Of a stretch of DNA of 64,000 nucleotides, positions 42,436-50,949 are shown one piece after another. This stretch comes from Flavobacterium hibisci. GTDB taxonomy: Bacteria > Bacteroidota > Bacteroidia > Flavobacteriales > Flavobacteriaceae. Within the stretch, counting starts at the first letter, position 1; every line of letters begins with the position of its first letter. The notes under the pieces are model-generated. The model was not told where the DNA came from, ran no database searches, and saw nothing but the letters and a program-made list of their open reading frames with translations. The stretch lies in contig NZ_JAIQDW010000018.1 in the NCBI RefSeq assembly GCF_020026925.1, forward strand, positions 1 to 64,000. Direction: 5' to 3'. The position numbers and the translations under genes are program-made.

Positions 42436-43464
42436 ATGTCACAAAACAAAAATGCCTTAATCCGCTATAAAACAATCGACAAATGTCTGCAGAATAAATA
42501 CAGGCAATGGACATTAGAAGATTTGATCGAATGCTGTTCTCAGGCTTTAGAAGAATATGAGGGCAGACAAATTCCGATTAGCAAACGAACGATTCAGATG
42601 GATATTCAGATGATGCGGAGTGAAAAACTGGGTTACAATGCGCCAATAGTAGTTTATGATAAAAAGTATTATAAATATGAAGACGAAGATTTTTCGATAA
42701 CCGATATTCCGCTGACAGAAACAGATATGAATGTCCTGACTGAAACGGTTTCGATGCTGAAACAATTCAAGGATTTCTCTTTGTTTAATGATGTTTCGGA
42801 TATTTTGCAGCGACTGGAGGATAAAATCTATTCTGAAAAGTCACATACCAAACCTGTAATTTATCTGGATAAAAACGAGAATCTGAAAGGATTGCATTAT
42901 CTGGACGAGATTTATCAGGCGATTATTAAGAAAATGGTTTTGATCATTACGTACAAATCTTTTAAGTCAAGAGACGAAACCAAATTTCACTTTCATCCTT
43001 TCATTTTGAAAGAATTTAATAACCGCTGGTTTTTGGTTGGAAAAAAGAAAAAATCACAGCCCATTACGAATTTGGCACTTGACAGAATTATTTCGATTGA
43101 TTATGACTTTAATCTTCCCTATTTAGAAGAAGATTTTGATGCCGAATTATATTATAAAAATGTAATTGGCGTGACTGTCAATTCAGGTTTACAGCCCAGA
43201 CGGATCGAACTTTGGATTGATGCTGAAAATGCGCCCTATGTTCTGACCAAACCCTTACATCAAACCCAAAGGGTGATTCAGGAAAATGAGGATAAAAGTA
43301 TTATTGTGCATCTTTTTGTTATTCCGAATTACGAAATGGAACGTTTATTATTGGGATTTGGCTGCGGAATCGAAATTTTACGTCCCGAAGGTTTTAGAAA
43401 ACGAATGAAGGGAATACATCAAAAAGCGCTTGCTAAATACGATGAACAAATCTCAACTGAATAA
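42436..43464 (+). CDS. WYL-domain transcriptional regulator
   Basis: 342 aa. Residues about 1-85 are a winged helix-turn-helix (LIRYKTIDKCLQNKYRQWTLEDLIE, ISKRTIQMDIQMMR). Residues about 140-220 are a WYL domain (KKMVLIITYKSF, FHFHPFILKEFNNRWFLVGKKK) and the rest the WYL C-terminal extension (GLQPRRIELWID, ERLLLGFGCGIEILRPEGFRKRM). WYL domains bind nucleic acid or nucleotide ligands and often control defence and repair loci. It is at the right end of the island; I infer that it binds the four palindromic operators. No operator is seen before its own gene, so its level may be constant. Confidence 0.92.
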   Translation: MSQNKNALIRYKTIDKCLQNKYRQWTLEDLIECCSQALEEYEGRQIPISKRTIQMDIQMMRSEKLGYNAPIVVYDKKYYKYEDEDFSITDIPLTETDMNVLTETVSMLKQFKDFSLFNDVSDILQRLEDKIYSEKSHTKPVIYLDKNENLKGLHYLDEIYQAIIKKMVLIITYKSFKSRDETKFHFHPFILKEFNNRWFLVGKKKKSQPITNLALDRIISIDYDFNLPYLEEDFDAELYYKNVIGVTVNSGLQPRRIELWIDAENAPYVLTKPLHQTQRVIQENEDKSIIVHLFVIPNYEMERLLLGFGCGIEILRPEGFRKRMKGIHQKALAKYDEQISTE

Positions 43465-43640
43465 AACCAGATTTCTCAAAAGGTAAATTAAATACTTCAT
43501 TTTATTGTATCAATAATTATTCCGATCATAAACTCATTAATACTAAAAAAAAGAGTAGTATATTTCAATTAAAAAGAATCCCTTAAACCCCACAAATTCA
43601 AAAGTATTTACTAATTAACCTAAAATTTATGAAAAAATAA

Positions 43641-43672
43641 TATGCATGCATAGTATTTTTTCATTATATTTG
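43641..43672 (+). promoter_or_regulatory. MarR gene promoter with palindromic operator
   Basis: A perfect 12-bp palindrome TATGCATGCATA (43641-43652) lies 12 bp upstream of a perfect -7 box TATATTTG (43665-43672), which is 18 bp before the ATG at 43691. The palindrome overlaps the -33 region, so MarR autorepression there is plausible. Confidence 0.65.
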
Positions 43673-43690
43673 AAATCGATATAGTTATTT

Positions 43691-44143
43691 ATGAAAGATA
43701 AAACGATAGATTATATTTTAAGAGCAACATGGCAGGCTGTATCTAGAATGTATAATGAAGAGGCTGCAAAATACGATGCTACAATGGCAACCGGATTTGC
43801 TCTGTTAAGTATTGACAAGGAAGAAGGAACTCCATCGACCGCTTTAGGTCCGAGGATGGGAATGGAAGCCACAAGTCTGACCAGGACTTTAAAATCTATG
43901 GAAGACAAAGGTTTAATTGTTCGTAAAAAGAACCCAAGTGACGGAAGAGGTGTTTTAATCTACCTGACGGAATTTGGAAAAGAAAAAAGAGAGTTATCTA
44001 AGAATACAGTCCTGAAATTTAATGAAATGGTTCGTAAACATGTTTCGGATGAAAAGATGGATCATTTTATCGAAGTTGCTGAAATCATCAACGAATTAAT
44101 TCAGGACAAAAATATATTTACAGAAAACACAGCAAACGAATAA
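43691..44143 (+). CDS. MarR-family regulator of the fad operon
   Basis: 150-aa winged-helix regulator (GFALLSIDKEEGTPSTALGPRMGMEATSLTRTLKSMEDKGLIVRKKNPSDGRGVLIYLTEFGKEKRELS). Region DGRG is the wing of MarR proteins. It precedes fadN by 120 bp in the same direction and probably represses the beta-oxidation operon, sensing an acyl-CoA or fatty acid. In Bacillus the same fad genes are controlled by a TetR-type FadR, so a MarR here is a different solution. Confidence 0.88.
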   Translation: MKDKTIDYILRATWQAVSRMYNEEAAKYDATMATGFALLSIDKEEGTPSTALGPRMGMEATSLTRTLKSMEDKGLIVRKKNPSDGRGVLIYLTEFGKEKRELSKNTVLKFNEMVRKHVSDEKMDHFIEVAEIINELIQDKNIFTENTANE

Positions 44144-44262
44144 TAACAATTCGTTTGCTTTTAAAAACAAATAGCAAATTATGAAATCGCCCAGATTAAA
44201 TTCTTTTCAATTAATAAAAAGGCGATAACATATTTGACAAATAAAAAAGAAAATCAACAAAT

Positions 44263-46653
44263 ATGAAACGCACAATTAAAAAAGTTGCTGTAATTGGATC
44301 CGGAATTATGGGTTCAGGTATAGCTTGTCATTTTGCCAATATTGGTGTTGAAGTTTTACTGCTTGACATCGTACCTCGCGAGTTGACAGAAGCTGAAGCT
44401 AAAAAAGGATTAACGCTTGAAAGTAAAGCCGTTCGCAACCGTGTGGTAAATGACCATTTGGCGAACTCATTAAAATCGAAACCCTCTCCTATTTACAGTC
44501 AGAAATTTGCAAGCCGAATCACAACTGGAAATACAACAGACGATATGGCAAAAATTGCTAATGTTGACTGGATTATTGAAGTTGTAGTGGAGCGTTTGGA
44601 CGTTAAGAAATTAGTATTCGAACAAATCGACAAATTCCGTAAACCGGGAACTTTGGTTACTTCTAATACTTCTGGTATTCCAATTCACTTTATGAGCGAA
44701 GGAAGAAGCGAAGATTTTCAACAGCACTTCTGCGGAACACACTTTTTTAACCCTGCGCGTTACTTAAAATTATTTGAAATTATTCCTGGTCCAAAAACTT
44801 CTTCTGAAGTATTGGATTTCTTAAACGAATACGGTTCTAAATTCTTAGGAAAAACTTCGGTTGTGGCTAAAGATACACCGGCGTTTATTGGAAACAGAAT
44901 TGGTATTTACGGAATCCAGAGTTTGTTCCATTTAGTAAAAGAAATGGGATTAACTATTGAAGAAGTGGATAAACTGACTGGACCAGTTATTGGTCGTCCA
45001 AAATCAGCTACTTTCCGTACGGTTGACGTTGTTGGTTTGGATACTTTGGTACACGTTGCCAACGGTATTTACGAAAACTGTCCAAACGACGAACAACACG
45101 AATTGTTCAAACTTCCTGATTTCATCAACAAAATGATGGAAAATAATTGGTTAGGAAGCAAAACTGGACAAGGTTTCTACAAAAAAGTAGACAAAGATAT
45201 TCTTTCTCTTGACTTAGATACATTAGAATACCGCGCTGCAAAAAAAGCAAATTTTGCAACTTTAGAATTAACTAAAACTATTGATAAACCTATCAATCGT
45301 TTTAAAGTTTTAGTAAAAGGTACTGACAAAGCAGGAGAATTCTATCGTAAGAGTTTCGCTGGAATGTTTGCTTATGTATCCAACAGAGTTCCTGAAATTT
45401 CAGACGAATTATATAAAATTGACGATGCCATGAAAGCTGGTTTTGGATGGGAAAATGGTCCGTTCGAAATCTGGGATGCTATTGGCGTTGCAAAAGGAAT
45501 CGAAATCATGAAAGCAGAAGGTTTAGAGCCTGCTGCATGGGTAAACGAAATGCTGGCTTCTGGAAACGAAAGTTTCTATACTGTAAAAGAAGGCGCTACT
45601 TATTTCTACAACCTTCCAACAAAATCTCAGGTAAAAGTTCCTGGACAAGATTCATTCATTATTCTAAACAACATCCGCGAAAGCAAAAAAGTTTGGAGCA
45701 ACAGCGGAGCAATTATCCAAGATTTAGGAGATGGAATCTTAAACTTAGAATTCCAATCTAAAATGAATACGATTGGCGGTGACGTTCTTTCAGCGATTAA
45801 TAAAGCAATTGAATTAGCTGAAAAAGAACACCAAGGTTTAGTTATTGGAAACCAAGCCGCAAATTTCTCTGTGGGAGCTAATATCGGAATGATTTTCATG
45901 ATGGCAGTTGAGCAAGAATACGACGAATTGAACATGGCTATTAAATTGTTCCAGGATACAATGATGCGTGTTCGTTATTCTTCGATTCCAGTAATCGTTG
46001 CACCTCACGGAATGACTTTTGGCGGTGGATGCGAAATGAGTTTACACGCTGATAAAGTAGTTGCTGCTGCCGAAACCTACATGGGATTAGTTGAATTTGG
46101 TGTCGGCGTTATCCCTGGTGGTGGTGGTTCAAAAGAATTGACTTTAAGAGCTTCGGATTTGTTCCGCAAAAATGATGTAGAATTAAACGTTCTTCAGGAG
46201 TATTTCTTAACTATTGCTATGGCAAAAGTATCAACTTCTGGTTACGAAGCTTTTGATACTGGACTTTTACAACACGGTAAAGATATTATCGTAGTAAACA
46301 AAGACCGTCAGATTGCTGAAGCTAAAAAACATGCTTTGTTAATGGCAGAAGCGGGTTATACACAACCAATCAGAAGAAACGATATTAAAGTTTTAGGAAA
46401 ACAAGCTTTAGGTATGTTCTTAGTGGGAACGGATCAAATGGAAGCTGGAAAATATATCTCTGAACACGACAAGAAAATCGCTAACAAACTGGCTTATGTA
46501 ATGGCTGGAGGTGATTTATCTGAAGCAACTTTAGTATCTGAACAATATTTATTAGATATCGAACGTGAAGCTTTCTTGAGTTTATGTACAGAGAGAAAAA
46601 CTTTGGAACGTATTCAGTATATGTTAACTAAAGGGAAGCCTTTGAGAAATTAG
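44263..46653 (+). CDS. fadN: 3-hydroxyacyl-CoA dehydrogenase/enoyl-CoA hydratase fusion (FadN)
   Basis: 796-aa bifunctional beta-oxidation enzyme: hydrates enoyl-CoA and oxidises 3-hydroxyacyl-CoA with NAD. The dehydrogenase is N-terminal (VAVIGSGIMGSGIACHFANIG, HFFNPARYLKLFEIIPG), and the hydratase C-terminal (GGGCEMSLHADKVVAAAETYMGLVEFGVGVIPGGGG, with Glu and the oxyanion Gly). This domain order and size are those of Bacillus FadN, not of E. coli FadB. The operon order fadN-fadA-fadE is also the Bacillus one. Confidence 0.95.
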   Translation: MKRTIKKVAVIGSGIMGSGIACHFANIGVEVLLLDIVPRELTEAEAKKGLTLESKAVRNRVVNDHLANSLKSKPSPIYSQKFASRITTGNTTDDMAKIANVDWIIEVVVERLDVKKLVFEQIDKFRKPGTLVTSNTSGIPIHFMSEGRSEDFQQHFCGTHFFNPARYLKLFEIIPGPKTSSEVLDFLNEYGSKFLGKTSVVAKDTPAFIGNRIGIYGIQSLFHLVKEMGLTIEEVDKLTGPVIGRPKSATFRTVDVVGLDTLVHVANGIYENCPNDEQHELFKLPDFINKMMENNWLGSKTGQGFYKKVDKDILSLDLDTLEYRAAKKANFATLELTKTIDKPINRFKVLVKGTDKAGEFYRKSFAGMFAYVSNRVPEISDELYKIDDAMKAGFGWENGPFEIWDAIGVAKGIEIMKAEGLEPAAWVNEMLASGNESFYTVKEGATYFYNLPTKSQVKVPGQDSFIILNNIRESKKVWSNSGAIIQDLGDGILNLEFQSKMNTIGGDVLSAINKAIELAEKEHQGLVIGNQAANFSVGANIGMIFMMAVEQEYDELNMAIKLFQDTMMRVRYSSIPVIVAPHGMTFGGGCEMSLHADKVVAAAETYMGLVEFGVGVIPGGGGSKELTLRASDLFRKNDVELNVLQEYFLTIAMAKVSTSGYEAFDTGLLQHGKDIIVVNKDRQIAEAKKHALLMAEAGYTQPIRRNDIKVLGKQALGMFLVGTDQMEAGKYISEHDKKIANKLAYVMAGGDLSEATLVSEQYLLDIEREAFLSLCTERKTLERIQYMLTKGKPLRN

Positions 46654-46683
46654 TATCAAGTAATAAGAATTAAGTATTAAGAA

Positions 46684-47064
46684 ATGCACCAATTTGAAAA
46701 ATTAAAGATTTGGCAAAAAGCAATGGATATTGCAGTTCATGTTTATGAAATTTCGTCAATGCTGCCAAATGATGAAAAATTTAATTTAATTCATCAAATA
46801 AAAAAATGTGCCGTTTCAATCCCTTCAAATATTGCAGAAGGATCAGGAAGAAATTCAGATAAGGAATTTATGCATTTCTTAGGAATTGCAAACGGTTCAA
46901 CTTTTGAATTAATAACTCAATTAATACTTGCAAAAAGACTTAAGCTTGTTAATGAAGATCTTATTCAACCAACTATTAATCAATTAGTAGAAGTTTCAAA
47001 TATGAATTTTTCATTTCAAAGAATACTAAAAGATAAAATCAACAAAACTATTGGAAAATCTTAA
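46684..47064 (+). CDS. Four-helix bundle protein (S23/IVS family)
   Basis: 126 aa of the four-helix bundle/S23 family (FEKLKIWQKAMDIAVHVYEISSMLP, LIHQIKKCAVSIPSNIAEGSGRNSDKEFMHFLGIANGSTFELITQL). Members were first seen in 23S rRNA intervening sequences, but most are free-standing in Bacteroidota and of unknown function. Here it sits between fadN and fadA, 30 bp from each, in the same direction. It is an insertion of an otherwise common stray gene into the operon; no rRNA is nearby. Confidence 0.9.
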   Translation: MHQFEKLKIWQKAMDIAVHVYEISSMLPNDEKFNLIHQIKKCAVSIPSNIAEGSGRNSDKEFMHFLGIANGSTFELITQLILAKRLKLVNEDLIQPTINQLVEVSNMNFSFQRILKDKINKTIGKS

Positions 47065-47096
47065 TACTTAATTCTCCAATCTTAATACAATCATTT

Positions 47097-48278
47097 ATGA
47101 AAACAGCATATATAGTAAAAGCATATAGAACAGCAGTTGGAAAAGCTCCAAAAGGTGTTTTTAGATTTAAAAGACCTGATGAATTGGCTGCAGAAACCAT
47201 TCAGTTTATGATGAATGAACTGCCTGATTTTGACAAAAAACGTATTGACGACGTTATGGTTGGAAATGCAATGCCGGAAGCAGAACAAGGACTTAACGTT
47301 GGTCGTTTAATCTCTCTTATGGGATTAAAAGTAGAAGACGTTCCTGGAGTTACAGTAAACCGTTACTGCGCATCTGGATTAGAGACTATCGGAATGGCAA
47401 CGGCTAAAATACAGTCAGGAATGGCAGATTGTATCATTGCTGGTGGTGCAGAAAGCATGAGTTATATTCCGATGGGAGGTTACAAACCAACTCCAGATTA
47501 TAAAGTTGCTGCTGCAGGTCACGAAGATTACTACTGGGGAATGGGTTTAACTGCCGAAGCGGTTGCTAAACAATATAATGTTTCCAGAGAAGATCAGGAT
47601 GAGTTTGCTTACAATTCTCACATGAAAGCGTTGAAAGCACAGGCAGAAGGAAAATTCGATAAACAAATCGTTCCAATTACGGTTGAACAGACTTTCATCA
47701 ACGAAAATGGTAAAAAAGAAACTAAATCTTACGTAGTCAATAAAGACGAAGGACCAAGAGCTGGAACTTCTAAAGAAGCTTTAGCAGGTTTAAGACCAGT
47801 TTTTGCTGCTGACGGAAGTGTAACTGCTGGTAACTCTTCTCAAATGAGTGACGGTGCTGCTTTCGTTTTAATCATGAGCGAAGATATGGTAAAAGAATTA
47901 AACCTTGAGCCAATTGCACGTTTGGTAAACTTTGCTTCTTCTGGCGTTGAGCCAAGAATTATGGGTATCGGACCAGTAAAAGCAATTCCGAAAGCTTTGA
48001 AACAAGCGGGATTAACATTAAACGATATTGAATTAATTGAGTTGAACGAAGCTTTTGCTTCTCAGTCTTTGGCCGTAATTCGCGAAATAGGTTTAAACCC
48101 TGATATCGTAAACGTAAACGGTGGCGCAATTGCTTTAGGACACCCGCTGGGTTGTACTGGTGCGAAACTTTCTGTTCAGTTATTCGACGAAATGAAACGC
48201 AGAGGTAACAAATACGGAATTGTTTCTATGTGTGTGGGTACTGGACAAGGTTCTGCAGGGATTTACGAAGTGTTGTAG
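47097..48278 (+). CDS. fadA: Acetyl-CoA C-acyltransferase (FadA)
   Basis: 393-aa thiolase that cleaves 3-ketoacyl-CoA to acetyl-CoA and a shortened acyl-CoA. Active-site Cys in VNRYCASGLETI, then IAGGAESMSYIPMGG, NEAFASQSLA, the His of GGAIALGHPLGCTGAK, and the second Cys in SMCVGTGQGSAGIYE. Middle gene of the fad operon. Confidence 0.96.
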   Translation: MKTAYIVKAYRTAVGKAPKGVFRFKRPDELAAETIQFMMNELPDFDKKRIDDVMVGNAMPEAEQGLNVGRLISLMGLKVEDVPGVTVNRYCASGLETIGMATAKIQSGMADCIIAGGAESMSYIPMGGYKPTPDYKVAAAGHEDYYWGMGLTAEAVAKQYNVSREDQDEFAYNSHMKALKAQAEGKFDKQIVPITVEQTFINENGKKETKSYVVNKDEGPRAGTSKEALAGLRPVFAADGSVTAGNSSQMSDGAAFVLIMSEDMVKELNLEPIARLVNFASSGVEPRIMGIGPVKAIPKALKQAGLTLNDIELIELNEAFASQSLAVIREIGLNPDIVNVNGGAIALGHPLGCTGAKLSVQLFDEMKRRGNKYGIVSMCVGTGQGSAGIYEVL

Positions 48279-48297
48279 ATAAAGTTATACGCAATAT

Positions 48298-48399
48298 TTG
48301 TCATTCTGAGGAACGAAGAATCTTCGTAAGTAACTCCTCAAAGATTGATAATCTATGCGGATAATTGTCGCGAAGATTCTTCGTTCCTCAGAATGACAA
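48298..48399. repeat. Perfect 29-bp inverted repeat between fadA and fadE
   Basis: Arms 48298-48326 and 48371-48399, beginning TTGTCATTCTGAGGAACG, with a 44-bp spacer. It could form a strong hairpin in the fad transcript and may lower fadE expression. Related in sequence to the inner part of the repeats at 32457 and 42277 (GTCATTTCGAGGAACG). Confidence 0.88.
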
Positions 48400-48424
48400 G
48401 ATTGAGGACAAAAAACATAATGTG

Positions 48425-48458
48425 TAGGTCGAAAGTTCGAATCCTTCTGGGATCACCA
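48425..48458 (+). pseudogene. tRNA 3'-end fragment
   Basis: Contains a T arm GAAAG-TTCGAAT-CCTTC (48431-48447, one mismatch), a 3' acceptor strand TGGGATC (48448-48454) and ACCA. No matching 5' acceptor (GATCCCA), D arm or anticodon arm precedes it within the gap. It looks like a remnant of a tRNA gene, possibly an old attachment site of an integrating element. Confidence 0.7.
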
Positions 48459-48498
48459 AAAAAAATAAAAAGATACTAAAAACAAAAAAATAAAAGTC

Positions 48499-50289
48499 AT
48501 GAGCGACAAAACAAGAGGAGGTCAATTCCTAGTAAAAGAAACAAAATGTGAAGATATCTTTACTCCAGAAGATTTCTCAGAAGAGCAGTTAATGATGCGT
48601 GACTCTGTAAAAGAGTTCGTAGACAAAGAATTATGGGCGCATAAAGATCGTTTTGAAAAAAAAGATTACGCTTATACAGAATCATCTATGCGTAAAGCAG
48701 GTGAATTGGGACTTTTAGGCGTTGCAGTTCCAGAAGAATACGGCGGATTAGGAATGGGATTCGTTTCTACAATGTTGGTTTGTGACTACATTTCGGGAGC
48801 AACTGGTTCTTTCTCAACTGCTTTCGGAGCTCATACCGGAATTGGAACGATGCCAATTACACTTTATGGTTCTGAAGAACAAAAGAAAAAATACGTTCCG
48901 AAATTGGCTTCAGGAGAATGGTTTGGTGCTTACTGTTTAACTGAGCCAGGCGCAGGATCTGATGCTAACTCAGGAAAAACAAAAGCAGTTTTATCTGATG
49001 ACGGAAAATACTATTCAATCACAGGTCAAAAAATGTGGATTTCGAATGCAGGTTTCTGCAGCGTTTTCATCGTTTTTGCTCGTATTGGAGATGATAAAAA
49101 CATTACAGGTTTCATCGTAGAAAATGATCCTTCAAACGGAATTTCTATGAATGAAGAAGAGCATAAATTAGGAATTCGTGCTTCTTCTACTCGTCAGGTT
49201 TTCTTCAACGAAACAAAAGTTCCAGTTGAAAACATGTTATCTGAAAGAGGAAACGGTTTCAAAATCGCTATGAATGCTTTAAACGTTGGACGTATTAAAT
49301 TGGCTGCTGCTTGTTTAGATGCACAAAGAAGAGTTACTTCAGGAGCTGTAAAATATGCTAATGAAAGAATTCAGTTCAACACTTCTATTTCTTCTTTTGG
49401 GGCTATCCGTTCTAAACTGGCTGAAATGGCAACTAGCGCTTACGCTGGAGAAAGTGCTTCTTACCGTGCTGCAAAAGACATCGAAGACAGAATCGCTGCT
49501 CGTGAAGCTGAAGGAACTTCTCATCAGGAAGCAGAATTAAAAGGTGTTGAAGAATACGCTATCGAATGTTCTATCCTGAAAGTAGCGGTTTCTGAGGACG
49601 TTCAAAACTGTTCTGACGAAGGAATTCAGATTTTTGGAGGAATGGGATTCTCTGAAGATACTCCGATGGAAAGTGCCTGGAGAGATGCTCGTATTGCTCG
49701 TATTTACGAAGGTACAAACGAAATCAACAGAATGCTTTCTGTGGGTATGCTAATCAAAAAAGCAATGAAAGGACACGTTGATTTACTTGGTCCAGCAATG
49801 AAAGTTCAAGAAGAATTAATGGGGATTCCATCTTTTGATACTCCAGATTTCTCTGAATTATTCTCTGAAGAAAAAGTAATCGTGGCTAATTTGAAAAAAG
49901 TTTTCTTAATGGTTGCCGGAAGTGCTGTTCAAAAATACGGTCCAGATTTAGATTCTCACCAACAGTTATTAATGGCTGCTGCTGATATCTTAATCGAAAT
50001 CTACATGGCTGAAAGTACTATCTTGAGAACTGAAAAATTAGCTAAATCTCAAGGAGAAGATAAAGTTCAGGAGCAAATTGCAATGGCAAAATTATACTTG
50101 TACAAAGCAGTAGATATCGTAAACTTAAGAGGAAAAGAAGGAATCGCTTCTTTTGCAGAAGGAGACGAACAAAGAATGATGTTAATGGGACTTAAACGTT
50201 TCACTAAATACACTAACCTGCCAAATGTTGTGGCATTACGTGAAAAAATTGCAGAAAAATTAGTTGCAGAAAATTCATACTGCTTCTAG
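48499..50289 (+). CDS. fadE: Acyl-CoA dehydrogenase (FadE)
   Basis: 596-aa FAD enzyme that introduces the trans-2 double bond into acyl-CoA. Classical acyl-CoA dehydrogenase motifs: WFGAYCLTEPGAGSDANSGKT, FCSVFIVFARIG, NVGRIKLAAACLDAQRRV, IFGGMGFSEDTPMESAWRDARIARIYEGTNEINR with the catalytic Glu in YEGT. An additional C-terminal domain of about 180 residues matches the long form seen in Bacillus FadE. It follows the palindrome and tRNA fragment by 41 bp and ends before a strong terminator. Confidence 0.95.
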   Translation: MSDKTRGGQFLVKETKCEDIFTPEDFSEEQLMMRDSVKEFVDKELWAHKDRFEKKDYAYTESSMRKAGELGLLGVAVPEEYGGLGMGFVSTMLVCDYISGATGSFSTAFGAHTGIGTMPITLYGSEEQKKKYVPKLASGEWFGAYCLTEPGAGSDANSGKTKAVLSDDGKYYSITGQKMWISNAGFCSVFIVFARIGDDKNITGFIVENDPSNGISMNEEEHKLGIRASSTRQVFFNETKVPVENMLSERGNGFKIAMNALNVGRIKLAAACLDAQRRVTSGAVKYANERIQFNTSISSFGAIRSKLAEMATSAYAGESASYRAAKDIEDRIAAREAEGTSHQEAELKGVEEYAIECSILKVAVSEDVQNCSDEGIQIFGGMGFSEDTPMESAWRDARIARIYEGTNEINRMLSVGMLIKKAMKGHVDLLGPAMKVQEELMGIPSFDTPDFSELFSEEKVIVANLKKVFLMVAGSAVQKYGPDLDSHQQLLMAAADILIEIYMAESTILRTEKLAKSQGEDKVQEQIAMAKLYLYKAVDIVNLRGKEGIASFAEGDEQRMMLMGLKRFTKYTNLPNVVALREKIAEKLVAENSYCF

Positions 50290-50320
50290 CTCAAAATACT
50301 TTTTAGGTTTTAATTTGTTG

Positions 50321-50357
50321 AAGCCGCATTTGTCCTGAAACAAATGCGGCTTTCTAA
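50321..50357 (+). terminator. Terminator of the fad operon
   Basis: Perfect 13-bp GC-containing stem (50321-50333 with 50340-50352), followed by T-rich sequence. Confidence 0.85.
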
Positions 50358-50393
50358 TTTATATACAGAAAATAAAGTACTTGTTATAGGGTT

Positions 50394-50918
50394 TTATTTT
50401 TTAACTTCCTCTAATTTTGGCGTCTCAATTTCTCCATCATAGGAAATTGACGCCCTATTATTGCTATTAACTGAAAGAGATGCCCCGCCATCTAAGAAAA
50501 CAGTAAAAAAGAGATTGTAGAAATCATCTTTGCCTTTTACAGTTGCCTTTATATTATATGACTTTTTCTTTTTTTCAATCACAATATTTTCAGGAACTCC
50601 TTCGAATTTTATTCCGCCATCACCTCCTCCGTATGGCACATTAAATCCACGCCCAAAAAAGGGCAGATCGCAGGTTGTTTTGGCTTCATTAAATTTCAAA
50701 AAATAGCGATCGTAATCTAAATTTAAAAGTCTTCCGCCTTGTGGCATAACTTTTTGTGCTTCAAAAACAAAATTCTTCGAATTCATTAGCGATTCAATTT
50801 CTTTTTGTTTCTGTAGTTGTCTTTCAGCCTTAAGATCTTTTCTTGATTTTCCCTGTGCTGATCCGGGAATGGTTAAAAAGGACAATATTACTACTAATGC
50901 AAATAGTTTAGTTTTCAT
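50394..50918 (-). CDS. Secreted DUF4251 protein
   Basis: 174 aa with a signal peptide (FALVVILSFLTIPGSAQ). After a Lys-rich segment (SRKDLKAERQLQKQKEI) comes a DUF4251 domain (FVFEAQKVMPQGGRLLNLDYDRYFLKFNEAKTTCDLPFFGRGFNVPYGGGDGGIKFEG). The family is Bacteroidota-specific and of unknown function, with a periplasmic or outer-membrane-associated beta-sandwich fold. It follows the META gene by 31 bp. Confidence 0.88.
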   Translation of the reverse strand: MKTKLFALVVILSFLTIPGSAQGKSRKDLKAERQLQKQKEIESLMNSKNFVFEAQKVMPQGGRLLNLDYDRYFLKFNEAKTTCDLPFFGRGFNVPYGGGDGGIKFEGVPENIVIEKKKKSYNIKATVKGKDDFYNLFFTVFLDGGASLSVNSNNRASISYDGEIETPKLEEVKK

Positions 50919-50949
50919 AAATTATATAATTAATAGTTTAAAATATTTT

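Noticed and set aside
46684..47064. 23S rRNA intervening sequence
   Set aside because: No rRNA is nearby; the protein family is found free-standing in many Bacteroidota.
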